64,000 nucleotides of DNA from Cupriavidus plantarum (lineage in GTDB: Bacteria; Pseudomonadota; Gammaproteobacteria; Burkholderiales; Burkholderiaceae). The notes under the pieces were generated by a model. The model did no database searches and was not told the origin of the DNA. It saw nothing but the letters and a program-made list of their open reading frames with translations. Of the stretch, positions 8,902 through 17,816 are shown one piece after another. The stretch is from assembly GCF_905397285.1 (NCBI RefSeq), contig NZ_CAJPUX010000002.1:1054001-1118000 (forward strand), read 5' to 3'. The translations under genes were made by a program, and so were the position numbers. Numbering within the stretch: the stretch's first letter is position 1; each line of letters starts with the position of its first letter.

Positions 8902-9276
8902 GGTGTTGACCTCTTCAGGCTCGGTGATAGGAGCGCCAAGCGTAGGTGGCCGGATGTCCGTTCCACGCCGGGCGCGCCGAAGCGATCGATGCCATGGCGA
9001 AGCCGTGCTACGAAGCAATTCGCCTATGTAAATCCGGTCGCGGTGAGCTTGCTCAGGCGCTTATCGTCGCATCGGACAGCGAATGTCCCCCGCGGCACAT
9101 TCCCATACCTTCGCATGGCCGGCGGCTCGCGGTTGGAAACGTTTGTCGCAAACGCCTCACGACGTTTCAGCAAGGCGCCTCATACCAACGGTCGACCCCG
9201 CATACACCACGCGTCAATAGTCGCGCCGACGTCCGACTCCTAGCATTTGGGCAATCAAAGCAAGGAGGGGAATCTC
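8902..9276. other. 375-bp divergent intergenic region
   Basis: No credible gene is seen between the effector-like gene (minus) and the efflux operon (plus). The region contains a perfect inverted repeat, CGTTTG-TCG-CAAACG, at 9140-9154, and a strong ribosome-binding site AGGAGGGG at 9263-9270 that fixes the efflux start. It presumably holds promoters for both directions, but I cannot place -35/-10 boxes convincingly. Confidence 0.5.
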
Positions 9277-10785
9277 ATGCGCATGCCAGACTTCAGGAGG
9301 CGCAAGCCGGTATGGATCGCGAGGGGCGTGTTGTTCGTGGTGGTGGCGATGGCCGTCGTGTCGGATCTGACGGGCTGCGTCAACTACGCCGGCATCCACG
9401 ACGACCGCCAGATTGCCGGGCCCGCGCAGTATCCGGCGACGCACAGCCTGCCCGACGAGCATGGGCAGTGGCCGACGCTCGCGTGGGCCGATCAGTTCGG
9501 CGATCCGCAGTTGCCCGCGCTCATCGGCGAGGCACTGCGCGGCAGCCCGACGATCGACGCCGCGCAGGCGCGCATCGCCAAGGCGAACGCCTATGTCGGC
9601 GAGGCCGACGCCGCGCGCTACCCCAGTATCAGCGGCTCGTATGCCTGGACGCGGGCGCGGTTCTCGGACAACTCGCTCGTGCCGCCGCCGTACCGCGGTT
9701 CGTGGCAGACCCTCAACAACGCGTTCGCCCATGCGTCGTGGGACCTCGACCTCTGGGGCAAGCAGCGCGAAGGCTTCAGGCAGGCCGTCTCCGACGAGAA
9801 GGCCACAGAGGCGGAGGCCGACGCGGTGCGCATCGCCCTGGCGGCCTCCGTGGCGAGCGCCTATAACCAGCTCGCCCGTCTCTACGCGCTGCACGACATC
9901 CAGGCGCGGGAGGCCGGCAATCGGCAGGATATCGGCAGCGTGACCGAGCGGCGCGTGCGCGCGGGGCTCGATACCGATGTCGAGCGGCAGACCGCGCATG
10001 GCGAGACCTCCACCACGCTATCGACGGTCAGCGGGCTCGATGGGCAGATCATGGCGGTGCGCTACCAGCTGGCGGCGCTGCTCGGCGCGGGGCCGGACCG
10101 CGGCGACCGCATCGCGCGGCCGACCTTTGCGGGGCTCGATACCGGCACCCCGGCGATGATGCTGCCGGACAACCTGCCCGCGGATCTGGTCTCGCGCCGA
10201 CCGGACATCGTCGCCGCGTACTGGCAGGTCGATGCCGCGCTGCATGGCGTCAAGGTGACGAAGGCCGAGTTCTACCCCGATATCAACCTTTCCGTCGATG
10301 CGGGATTGAGCGCCGTCGGCTGGGGCCGCTTCCTGACGACGTCGTCGCGCCAGGTCATCGCCGGCCCGGCTATTCACCTGCCGATCTTCGACGCGGGAGC
10401 GCTGCGCGCGCAGCTGAAGGGCGACTACGCGGACTTCGATGGCGCCGTGGCCCATTACGACCGCACGCTGATCGACGCGCTTTCCGACGTCGCCAGCCAG
10501 GTCGCGCGCATTCGCGCCGCGGACAAGCAGCTCGTCGATGCCCGGCAGGCACTCGACGCGCAGACCACGGCTTACCGGCTCGCGCTGATCCGTTATCGCG
10601 CGGGGCTGATCGAGCAACTGACGCTGCTGCGCGCCGACGACAACCGGCTGGCGGCGGAAGTCGCCGTCGTGAACCTCGAGATGGACCGCCGCGACATGCA
10701 GATCGCGCTGATCCATGCGCTCGGCGGCGGCTTCGATAACGCCACTGCCCATACCGACACGCAAGCTCCGAGGAGTGCACCATGA
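9277..10785 (+). CDS. NodT-family outer-membrane efflux lipoprotein
   Basis: A 502-residue TolC-like outer-membrane channel. The N-terminus has a signal sequence ending in a lipobox (DLTGC), and two OEP repeats follow, with the characteristic LPADLVSRRPDIVAAYWQVD motif around the second. The start is set by AGGAGGGG six bases upstream. It is the first gene of a translationally coupled three-gene operon; its stop overlaps the next start by 4 bp (ATGA). It should form the exit duct for the EmrA/EmrB-like pair downstream. No regulator is adjacent. Confidence 0.93.
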   Translation: MRMPDFRRRKPVWIARGVLFVVVAMAVVSDLTGCVNYAGIHDDRQIAGPAQYPATHSLPDEHGQWPTLAWADQFGDPQLPALIGEALRGSPTIDAAQARIAKANAYVGEADAARYPSISGSYAWTRARFSDNSLVPPPYRGSWQTLNNAFAHASWDLDLWGKQREGFRQAVSDEKATEAEADAVRIALAASVASAYNQLARLYALHDIQAREAGNRQDIGSVTERRVRAGLDTDVERQTAHGETSTTLSTVSGLDGQIMAVRYQLAALLGAGPDRGDRIARPTFAGLDTGTPAMMLPDNLPADLVSRRPDIVAAYWQVDAALHGVKVTKAEFYPDINLSVDAGLSAVGWGRFLTTSSRQVIAGPAIHLPIFDAGALRAQLKGDYADFDGAVAHYDRTLIDALSDVASQVARIRAADKQLVDARQALDAQTTAYRLALIRYRAGLIEQLTLLRADDNRLAAEVAVVNLEMDRRDMQIALIHALGGGFDNATAHTDTQAPRSAP

Positions 10786-12008
10786 ACGCACCAGTCATCG
10801 GCGCCGATGCCGCCGCCGAAACCCACACCAACGTCGATACGCCGGCGCCCGACCGCAAGACCCGCGCGCGAAAGCTCGGGCTGACCCTCATCGGCGCGGT
10901 CGTCGTTGCGGCAGGCATCGGCTACGGCGTGTATTACGAACGCGTCGCGCGCTTCCACATCGAGACCGACGACGCCTATGTCAACGGCAATATCGTTCCG
11001 ATCACGCCGCAGATCACGGGCACGGTCATCGGCGTGGATGGCAACAACACGCAGATCGTGGAGAAGGGCAAGCCACTGGTGCGGATCGATCCGGCCGACG
11101 CGCGCATCGCGCTGGAGAAGGCCAGGGCCGACCTCGGGCAAACCGTCCGCCGCGTCCATGCCGTTTTCGTTGGCGACGACAAGCTGCGCGCCGATGTCAT
11201 GCAGCGCCAGACCGATCTCGCGCGCGCCCAGGGTGACCTCCAGCGCCGGCTGGCCACGGGCGGGGCCGGCGCCGTATCCACGGAAGACGTCTCCCACGCG
11301 CATGACGCGGTCGCGACGGCGCGGGCCGCACTGGCCGCCGCGCAGCAGGCCCTGCGCGAGAACCGCGCGATGACCGACGACACCTCGGTGGCGCAGCATC
11401 CCGACGTGCAGGCGGCCGCCGCACGCGTCCGGGACGCGTACCTTGCCTATGCGCGTACCACGCTGCCCGCGCCGGTCACCGGCTACGTCACGCAGCGCAA
11501 CGTCCAGGTGGGCCAGCGCGTGGCGCCCGGTACGCCACTGATGTCGCTGGTCCCGCTGGAACAGGCGTGGGTCGATGCCAACTTCAAGGAATGGCAACTG
11601 CGCGGCATCCGCGTAGGCCAGCCCGCCACCGTCACCGCCGACGTGTATGGCGACGCCGTGACCTACCATGGCCGCGTGATCGGGCTCGCGCCCGGCACCG
11701 GCTCGGCCCTCGCGCTGCTGCCCGCGCAAAATGCAACCGGTAACTGGATCAAGGTGGTCCAGCGCCTGCCCGTGCGGATTGCGATTCCCGTGGAGGAACT
11801 GCGGGCGCACCCCCTGCGCGTCGGCCTGTCGATGAACGTCGATATCGATATCCGGCAGGGCAACGATGCCGACAACGCCAGGGCGGTCGCGCAGACCAAG
11901 GCGCTGATGGCGACGTCGTTCGCCGACGACCGGACCGATGTTTTCGCGAAGTACGGCGACGAAGCCGATGCCGAGATCGCGCGCATCATCGCCGCGAACG
12001 CGCGATGA
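10782..12008 (+). CDS. EmrA/HlyD-type periplasmic adaptor of efflux pump
   Basis: A 408-residue membrane-fusion protein. A short cytoplasmic N-terminus precedes one transmembrane helix (LGLTLIGAVVVAAGIGYGVY). The biotinyl-lipoyl-like half follows (FHIETDDAYVNGNIVPITPQ), then a coiled-coil hairpin, then the second lipoyl half (LPAPVTGYVTQRNVQVGQRV) and the beta-barrel (WVDANFKEWQL). This is the EmrA arrangement, linking the inner-membrane MFS pump to the outer-membrane channel. ATGA overlaps on both sides indicate a single transcript with coupled translation. Confidence 0.93.
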   Translation: MNAPVIGADAAAETHTNVDTPAPDRKTRARKLGLTLIGAVVVAAGIGYGVYYERVARFHIETDDAYVNGNIVPITPQITGTVIGVDGNNTQIVEKGKPLVRIDPADARIALEKARADLGQTVRRVHAVFVGDDKLRADVMQRQTDLARAQGDLQRRLATGGAGAVSTEDVSHAHDAVATARAALAAAQQALRENRAMTDDTSVAQHPDVQAAAARVRDAYLAYARTTLPAPVTGYVTQRNVQVGQRVAPGTPLMSLVPLEQAWVDANFKEWQLRGIRVGQPATVTADVYGDAVTYHGRVIGLAPGTGSALALLPAQNATGNWIKVVQRLPVRIAIPVEELRAHPLRVGLSMNVDIDIRQGNDADNARAVAQTKALMATSFADDRTDVFAKYGDEADAEIARIIAANAR

Positions 12009-13552
12009 GCACGCAGAACGACCTTCCGCCGCTGACGGGCGCCCGCATGGTCCTCGGCTCGCTCGGCATCGGGCTGGCCGGCTTCATGACCGTGCTGGAC
12101 TCGTCGATCGCCAACGTCGCGATTCCCACGATCTCCGGCAATCTCGGCGTGTCCGTCGACGAAGGCACCTGGGTCATCACGGTCTTCGCCGCGGCGAACT
12201 CCGTGGCGATTCCGCTCACGGGCTGGCTGACGCAGCGCTTCGGACAGGTGCGGCTGTTCGTCACGTCGATCGTGCTGTTCGTGATGGCCTCGTTCCTGTG
12301 CGGTATCGCCCCGTCGCTGCCGCTGCTGCTCGCCGCCCGGGCATTGCAGGGCGCCGTCGCCGGCCCGCTGATCCCGCTGTCGCAGGCGCTGCTGCTGAGT
12401 TCCTGGCCGAAGCAGAAAGCGTCTCTCGCGCTGTCGCTGTTCTCGATGATCGTGGTCACGGGCCCGATCGTGGGCCCGTCGCTCGGCGGCTGGGTGACCG
12501 ACAGCTACAGCTGGTCGTGGATCTTCTTTATCAACGTGCCGGTGGGCCTTTTGTCCGCCACGCTGGTCTGGACGCTCTATCGCAAGCGCGAGACGCCCGC
12601 GCGCAAGCTGCCCATCGACACGGTCGGCCTCGCGCTGCTGGTCATCTGGGTGGCCGCGCTCCAGATCATGCTCGACAAGGGCAAGGATCTCGACTGGTTT
12701 TCGTCGACCACCATCGTGGTGCTGACCATCGTTGCCGTCATCGCGTTCGCGTTGTTCGTCGTATGGGAGCTGACGGACAACAACCCGATCGTCGATCTCA
12801 CGCTGTTCAAGCAGCGCAACTTCCTGGGCGGCACGGTCGCGATATCCATTGCGTACGGCATCTTCTTCGGCACGCTGGTGTTGCTGCCGCAGTGGATGCA
12901 GGAGTACCTCGGTTATCGCGCGCTCGACTCTGGGCTCGCGACTGCACCGCTCGGCATCTTTGCCGTCATCGGCGCGCCGATCATGGGCCGGCTCCTGCCG
13001 AAGACCGACGCGCGCGTGATCGGCACGCTCGCATTCGTGGGCTTTGCCGCGGTGTACTACATGCGGACGAACTTCTACGTCGGCATCGACGAATGGCACA
13101 TCATCCTGCCCACGCTGCTACAGGGGATTCCGATGGCCTTGTTCTTCGCCCCGCTGACGACGATCATCCTGGCGGGCCAGCCGCCCGAGAAGGTGCCCGC
13201 CGCGGCCGGCCTGTCCACTTTCGCGCGCATGTTCTTCGGCGGCGTGGGGACCTCGGTGGCCAACGTGCTGTGGAACAACCGCACCATCCTGCATCACCAG
13301 GTGCTGACGGAGCAGTCCAGCGCGAATAATCCGGTGTTCACGGGGCAGCTCGATCGTTACCACGCGACGCTGGGGCTCGGCCACAACGCCGGCTATGCGC
13401 TGTTCGACCTCACCGTGCAGTCGCAGGCCGCGATGATGGCGCTCAATGACATCTTCTATGGCGCCGCGATCGCGATGATCGTGATCATTCCGCTGATCTG
13501 GATCACGCGCCCCGCGCGAGGCGGCGGAGGCATGGGCGCGGCGGCGCATTGA
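12005..13552 (+). CDS. DHA2-family (EmrB-like) MFS drug exporter
   Basis: A 515-residue inner-membrane proton antiporter with about 14 transmembrane segments. The DHA2 motif is near the N-terminus (MTVLDSSIANVAIPTISGNL), and motif C (MIVVTGPIVGPSLGGWV) lies in TM5. EmrB-type length and the coupled upstream adaptor and channel genes indicate a tripartite pump for hydrophobic or acidic toxic compounds. The C-terminus is convergent with the IclR gene with essentially no spacer. Confidence 0.93.
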   Translation: MSTQNDLPPLTGARMVLGSLGIGLAGFMTVLDSSIANVAIPTISGNLGVSVDEGTWVITVFAAANSVAIPLTGWLTQRFGQVRLFVTSIVLFVMASFLCGIAPSLPLLLAARALQGAVAGPLIPLSQALLLSSWPKQKASLALSLFSMIVVTGPIVGPSLGGWVTDSYSWSWIFFINVPVGLLSATLVWTLYRKRETPARKLPIDTVGLALLVIWVAALQIMLDKGKDLDWFSSTTIVVLTIVAVIAFALFVVWELTDNNPIVDLTLFKQRNFLGGTVAISIAYGIFFGTLVLLPQWMQEYLGYRALDSGLATAPLGIFAVIGAPIMGRLLPKTDARVIGTLAFVGFAAVYYMRTNFYVGIDEWHIILPTLLQGIPMALFFAPLTTIILAGQPPEKVPAAAGLSTFARMFFGGVGTSVANVLWNNRTILHHQVLTEQSSANNPVFTGQLDRYHATLGLGHNAGYALFDLTVQSQAAMMALNDIFYGAAIAMIVIIPLIWITRPARGGGGMGAAAH

Positions 13553-13553
13553 G

Positions 13554-14399
13554 TCAGGCGTCGGCCCGAGGCGCGAGCGACACCGCGGCGAGTTCCATGC
13601 GGCCGGCGAGCGCGAGAAGCATGCCGCCATAGCGGCGGCTGTCCTCGCGGCCGTGGCCGGTGCGCTGCGGATAGCTGATATTGAGGCCGTAGACCTGGCC
13701 ATCCACACCCGTGAACGCGGTGCCCACCGCCGCGAGGTGGCCATATTGATAGGGCGCGGCGCAATAGCCCTGCCGCTGCGCCTGCGCGATGCGCCGCAGG
13801 ATGCCGCTGCCTTCGCGCGCCCAGCGCTCACCCGCGCGCGCCGCGATGCGCGCAAGCAGGTCGTCGCGCACGGCGGCGGTCTGCATCGCCAGCCATGCGA
13901 GGCCGATCGTCGCGGCGTCCATCGGCACGCGCGTGCCGGGTGCCACGCGGCGGGTCCGGGAGACGCTGTCGCCGCTATGGCGGATCGACACGACGTACAC
14001 CATTTCCGTCTGGTCACCGATGGCCAGGCCGACATTGACGCGTTCCGCCTCGGCGAGTTCCTGCATCGCCTGCAATGCCTGCCGCGGCACCGGCGTGGAT
14101 TGCACGAAGGCGTCGGCCAGGCTCAGGACCACGGGCGCGAGCCGGTAAGCGCGCGTGGCCAGGTCGTAGCGCAGAAAGCCCGCATCGACGAGCGAATGCG
14201 TGAGCCGGCTGACGGTGGGCCGTGGCAGTCCCGTACGGGCCGCGAGTTCGGCATTGCTCAGAAATGTCGTCCCCGCGCGGAAGGCGCGCAGCAGCAACAG
14301 TCCGCGTTCCAGCGTCTGGCTGCCCGCGCTGTCGCGGGTAAAGCGGCCGGTGTCCTGCGTACGGCGCCGGCTGGACTCGCCTTCTGTCGATGACCGCAT
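13554..14399 (-). CDS. IclR-family transcriptional regulator
   Basis: A 281-residue protein. The N-terminal winged helix-turn-helix is LERGLLLLRAF, LSNAELAARTGLPRPTVSRL and LVDAGFLRYD; a C-terminal IclR effector-binding domain follows (VGLAIGDQTEMVYVVSIRHS, GTRVPMDAATIGLAWLAM). Start MRSSTEGESS was chosen because the frame upstream enters the divergent promoter region. It is divergent from the CoA-linked operon starting at 14535 and most likely controls it, with an acid or acyl-CoA from that pathway as probable effector. The operator candidates lie directly upstream. Confidence 0.9.
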   Translation of the reverse strand: MRSSTEGESSRRRTQDTGRFTRDSAGSQTLERGLLLLRAFRAGTTFLSNAELAARTGLPRPTVSRLTHSLVDAGFLRYDLATRAYRLAPVVLSLADAFVQSTPVPRQALQAMQELAEAERVNVGLAIGDQTEMVYVVSIRHSGDSVSRTRRVAPGTRVPMDAATIGLAWLAMQTAAVRDDLLARIAARAGERWAREGSGILRRIAQAQRQGYCAAPYQYGHLAAVGTAFTGVDGQVYGLNISYPQRTGHGREDSRRYGGMLLALAGRMELAAVSLAPRADA

Positions 14400-14405
14400 T
14401 GCAGC

Positions 14406-14424
14406 AATTTCAACTATTGAAATT
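14406..14424. promoter_or_regulatory. Perfect palindrome, probable IclR operator
   Basis: AATTTCAA-CTA-TTGAAATT has perfect 8-bp arms in an AT-rich patch of an otherwise GC-rich window. It starts 7 bp from the iclR-family start codon, in the divergent region. A second inverted repeat, GTATTC-N17-GAATAC (14430-14458), lies beside it. Confidence 0.6.
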
Positions 14425-14429
14425 CCAGT

Positions 14430-14458
14430 GTATTCGCCCGCTGGCCTTTGTTGAATAC
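14430..14458. promoter_or_regulatory. Second inverted repeat in the IclR/crotonase divergent region
   Basis: Perfect 6-bp arms GTATTC and GAATAC are separated by 17 bp, adjacent to the 19-bp palindrome. Two neighbouring sites would fit tetrameric binding by an IclR regulator. Confidence 0.4.
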
Positions 14459-14534
14459 TGAAAAACCACAAGGCCCGTGCGCCGGCAGGAACGCGGGCGA
14501 GACCTTGCATGACGAGACAAGGAGCCAACCGCCC

Positions 14535-15347
14535 ATGCCCATCGACGCTGCATCCGAAGCCCACGCCCCGTCCGACGTCATGTCGGACGTGGTGGTCCGC
14601 CATCCGACCGACGCGCACGTGGCGCTGATCGAGCTCACACGCCCCCCGCACAACTTCGTCAACGCCGATGTGATGCGGGCGCTCGCCGATGCCTTCGACG
14701 ACTGCGATGCGGATGACGATTGCCGCGCGGTGGTGCTGGCGTCCGGCCTGCGCACATTCTGCGCGGGTGCCGACTTCAGCGGCAGCGAACGCGGTGAGGT
14801 CAATGCCGACCCGGCGCCGTTCTACGCGCAGGCCCTGCGGCTGTTCCGCAATCGCAAGCCGATCGTCGCCGCGATTCAGGGACCGGCGGTCGGCGCGGGC
14901 CTGGGGGTCGCGCTGGCCGCGGATTTCCGCGTGACGTGCGAGGAGGCGCGATTCTCAGCGAACTTCAACCGGCTCGGCTTTCATCCCGGTTTCGGCCTGA
15001 GCGTGACGCTGCCGAGACTGGTCGGACCGCAGCATGCCGCCCGGTTGTTCTATACGGGCGCCCGTATCGGCGGCGAGGAAGCGGTGGCGATCGGCCTGGC
15101 CGATGTGCTCGTGCCTGCCGACGAGGTCCGCTATCGCGCGCTGGCGCTGGCCGGCGAGATCGCGCTGTCGGCACCCCTTGCGGTGGAAAGCACGCGGCAG
15201 ACGCTGCGGCTGGGGCTTGCCGACCAGATCGTCGCGGTCAACCAGCGTGAACTGGCCGAACAACGCGTGCAGTTCGCCACGGAAGACTTCCGCGAGGGCG
15301 TGGCCGCGATGGCCGAGCGTCGCGCACCGAATTTCAAGCGCCGCTGA
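14535..15347 (+). CDS. Enoyl-CoA hydratase/isomerase-family (crotonase) protein
   Basis: A 270-residue crotonase-fold protein and first gene of a five-gene operon. The oxyanion-hole motif (RTFCAGADFSGSE) and the CoA-binding stretch (IVAAIQGPAVGAGLGVALAADF) are intact. The two acidic residues that carry out hydration in classical enoyl-CoA hydratases are not conserved: the first position falls in SANFNRLGFHPGFG and the second in GPQHAARLFYTG. It may therefore be an isomerase, hydrolase or ring-processing crotonase rather than a hydratase. GGAG lies ten bases upstream of the chosen ATG; a long TTG-started extension was rejected. Confidence 0.85.
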   Translation: MPIDAASEAHAPSDVMSDVVVRHPTDAHVALIELTRPPHNFVNADVMRALADAFDDCDADDDCRAVVLASGLRTFCAGADFSGSERGEVNADPAPFYAQALRLFRNRKPIVAAIQGPAVGAGLGVALAADFRVTCEEARFSANFNRLGFHPGFGLSVTLPRLVGPQHAARLFYTGARIGGEEAVAIGLADVLVPADEVRYRALALAGEIALSAPLAVESTRQTLRLGLADQIVAVNQRELAEQRVQFATEDFREGVAAMAERRAPNFKRR

Positions 15348-15371
15348 TCGCGCGGCCGGAAGGAGACAAGC

Positions 15372-16559
15372 ATGAAGCAGGACGACGCAGTCGGCCGGAC
15401 CGCGCTCGCCGGTCCGCTGGACGGCATTCGCGTGCTGGACTTGACGTCCGTGGTGCTCGGGCCGATGGCCACGCAGATCCTCGGCGACCTCGGCGCCGAC
15501 GTGATAAAGATCGAAGGGCCCGAGGGCGACCTGATGCGCAGCAACGGGGTATCGCGCCATCCGGGACTGAGTTCCATCTACCTCGCGCTGAACCGCAACA
15601 AGCGCTCGGTCGTGCTCGACCTGAAAACCGAGGGGGGCAAGGCGGGCCTGCGCGCGCTGATCGCCGATGCCGACGTGCTCGTGCACAACATGCGCGTCTC
15701 CGCGATCGAGCGGCTCGGTTTCGGCTACGCCGCGGCCGCGGCCATCAATCCGCGGCTCGTGTATTGCGTGGCCACGGGCTTCGGCCAGGATGGCCCCGAT
15801 CGCGACAAGCCCGCGTTCGACGACATCATCCAGGCGGCGTGCGGACTGGTGGGATTGCTCACGCCCGAAGGCCAGCGGCCGGAATACGTGCCCAGCCTGA
15901 TCGCCGACAAGACGGTGGGCATGGCGCTCGCCAATGCCGTGCTCGCGGCGCTGCTCCATCGTGAGCGGCGCGGGGAAGGGCAGCAGGTCGAAGTGCCGAT
16001 GCTGGAAACCATGGCCAGCTTCGTCATGGCCGAGCATCTCGGCGGGCTGACCTTCGAGCCACCGGCGGGCGGGGCGGGCTACGCACGCCTGTTGCAGGGC
16101 GGGCGCCGTCCGGCGAAGACGCGCGATGGCTGGATCTGCGCGCTGCCCTATACCGACCGCCACTGGCGCGCGTTCTTCGAGTCGGCGGGTCGCGGCCATG
16201 TGCTCGAGCAGATCGACATCTCGGACCGCGCGCAGCGCAACGCGAACATCCGGATGCTCTATGCGCAGATGGCCGAGATCACGCTCGAACGCACCACGGC
16301 CGAGTGGCTGGCGCTGTTTGCTGAACTCGATATCCCCGCCACGCCCATACTCGCGCTCGACGACGTGCCCCGGCACCCGCATCTCGCGGCGGTAGGGCTG
16401 TTCCAGGAGACCACGCACCCCACGGCCGGCCCGCTTCGCGAGATGCGGCCCGCCGCGCGTTTCTCGGCCACGCCGCTGTCCCTGCGCCGGCATGCGCCCA
16501 CGCTGGGCGAGCACACGGATGAAGTGCTGTCGGAGGCCGGCTTCAAGGCCCCGCAATAA
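15372..16559 (+). CDS. CaiB/BaiF-type CoA-transferase (family III)
   Basis: A 395-residue enzyme that moves CoA between carboxylic acids. The N-terminal Rossmann part is recognisable (RVLDLTSVVLGPMATQILGD, GADVIKIEGPEGD). The catalytic Asp is in the PSLIADKTVGMALANAVLAA segment, where family III enzymes carry it. A strong GGAAGGAG site precedes the start. Within the operon it would activate the imported acid without ATP, supplying the acyl-CoA dehydrogenase immediately downstream. The specific acid is not identifiable. Confidence 0.9.
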   Translation: MKQDDAVGRTALAGPLDGIRVLDLTSVVLGPMATQILGDLGADVIKIEGPEGDLMRSNGVSRHPGLSSIYLALNRNKRSVVLDLKTEGGKAGLRALIADADVLVHNMRVSAIERLGFGYAAAAAINPRLVYCVATGFGQDGPDRDKPAFDDIIQAACGLVGLLTPEGQRPEYVPSLIADKTVGMALANAVLAALLHRERRGEGQQVEVPMLETMASFVMAEHLGGLTFEPPAGGAGYARLLQGGRRPAKTRDGWICALPYTDRHWRAFFESAGRGHVLEQIDISDRAQRNANIRMLYAQMAEITLERTTAEWLALFAELDIPATPILALDDVPRHPHLAAVGLFQETTHPTAGPLREMRPAARFSATPLSLRRHAPTLGEHTDEVLSEAGFKAPQ

Positions 16560-16574
16560 CAACGGAGACACCGC

Positions 16575-17747
16575 ATGCAATTCGAGATCGATCACGAGCA
16601 CCAGATGGTGAAGGACCTCGTCGCGCGCTTCGTGCGCGAGCACATGATGCCGCTGGAACCGGCGGTGCTGGCGCGGGAGGCGGAAGGCGGCCACCTGTCG
16701 CTGCTGCCCGGGGAAAAGGCGAAGCTCGACGCGATGTCGCGCGAACTCGGCCTCTGGGGCCTCGATGCCCCCGAGTCGATGGGCGGCTCCGATCTGCCGG
16801 TGGTCGCGATGGTCGGCGTCAACGAGGAGATCGGCCGGACGATCGTGCCGTACTCGCTGCCGCCCGACACGCCGAACCTGCGCATGCTGCTGGAGGCGGC
16901 CAGCGACGCGCAGCGCGATCGCTATCTGGACCCCTACGCGCGCGGGGAGACGGTGTCGGCCATCGCGATCTCGGAGCCCGGCGCGGGCGGCGATCCCGCG
17001 ATGATGACCGCGCGCGCGGAGCGCGACGGCGATGGGTGGATTCTCAACGGCCGCAAGATCTGGATTAGCCGCGCGGAGCAGGCGGACTGGACCATCGTGA
17101 TGGCCGTGACGGCGCGCGCGCCGGGCGCGAGGCCGGCGATCTCGGCGTTTATCGTCGACCGCGGCACGCCGGGTTTCAAGATCGAGCGGCGCATTCCGAT
17201 GCTCGGCGGTCATTCCACCTACGAGATCGTGCTCGAGGATTGCCGTGTGGCGGGCAGCCAGTTGCTGGGCGTGGAAGGCGAAGGCTTCGCGCCGATGCAG
17301 ACTCGACTGTCTTCGCGCCGCGTGCAGATGGCGGCATGGTGCATCGGCCGTGCGCAGCGGGCGCTCGACATGATCTGCGAGTACGCGCCACAGCGGCGCA
17401 CGTTCGGCAGCACGCTTGCGGACCGGCAGGCGATTCAGTGGTGGGTGGCCGATGCGGCGACGCGGATCCATGCGTGCCGGCTGATGACCTACGACGCGGC
17501 CGCGCGCATCGATGCGGGGCAGCAGGCGCGCACGCAGGTCTCGATGATCAAGGTCTTTGCCACCGAGATGGCGTGGGACGTGATCGACCGCGCGATGCAG
17601 ACGTTTGGCGCGATGGGCATGACCAAGGAGATGCCGTTGCAGATGATGGCCAACGAGACGCGGCTGATGCGGATCTACGAGGGACCGTCGGAGGTGCATC
17701 GCTGGGTCATCGCGCGCGATCTGCTGGGGCTCAAGCGGCAGCAGTAG
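16575..17747 (+). CDS. Acyl-CoA dehydrogenase
   Basis: A 390-residue FAD flavoprotein of ordinary family length. FAD/substrate motifs are present (AIAISEPGAGGDPAMMTARA, GWILNGRKIWISRAEQADW), as are the C-terminal helical signature (QTFGAMGMTKEMPLQMMANE) and the catalytic Glu in RIYEGPSEVHRW. It would introduce an alpha-beta double bond into the acyl-CoA made by the transferase. It is spaced 15 bp from the upstream gene. Only one dehydrogenase gene is present, so a homotetramer is more likely than the paired heteromeric type. Confidence 0.92.
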   Translation: MQFEIDHEHQMVKDLVARFVREHMMPLEPAVLAREAEGGHLSLLPGEKAKLDAMSRELGLWGLDAPESMGGSDLPVVAMVGVNEEIGRTIVPYSLPPDTPNLRMLLEAASDAQRDRYLDPYARGETVSAIAISEPGAGGDPAMMTARAERDGDGWILNGRKIWISRAEQADWTIVMAVTARAPGARPAISAFIVDRGTPGFKIERRIPMLGGHSTYEIVLEDCRVAGSQLLGVEGEGFAPMQTRLSSRRVQMAAWCIGRAQRALDMICEYAPQRRTFGSTLADRQAIQWWVADAATRIHACRLMTYDAAARIDAGQQARTQVSMIKVFATEMAWDVIDRAMQTFGAMGMTKEMPLQMMANETRLMRIYEGPSEVHRWVIARDLLGLKRQQ

Positions 17748-17816
17748 TTTCGGTCAGGACATCGCGACCGCCGGCACAGGCGGCGCGCCCTCTATCTCGA
17801 CATGGAAGGAGACACC

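Noticed and set aside
11663..13099. 478-codon minus-strand frame inside the efflux genes
   Set aside because: Highly charged His/Arg/Asp-rich product opposite clear EmrA/EmrB-like membrane proteins.
14955..17699. 914-codon open frame on the minus strand
   Set aside because: It lies antisense to a crotonase, CoA-transferase and acyl-CoA dehydrogenase with strong family motifs. Its translation is low-complexity Arg/His/Ala-rich with no domain; it is a by-product of high third-position GC.
17768..17783. Small CCGCC-N6-GGCGG hairpin between acyl-CoA dehydrogenase and Bug genes
   Set aside because: Only 5-bp arms with no T-run; at this GC content such hairpins are expected by chance, and the genes appear co-transcribed.
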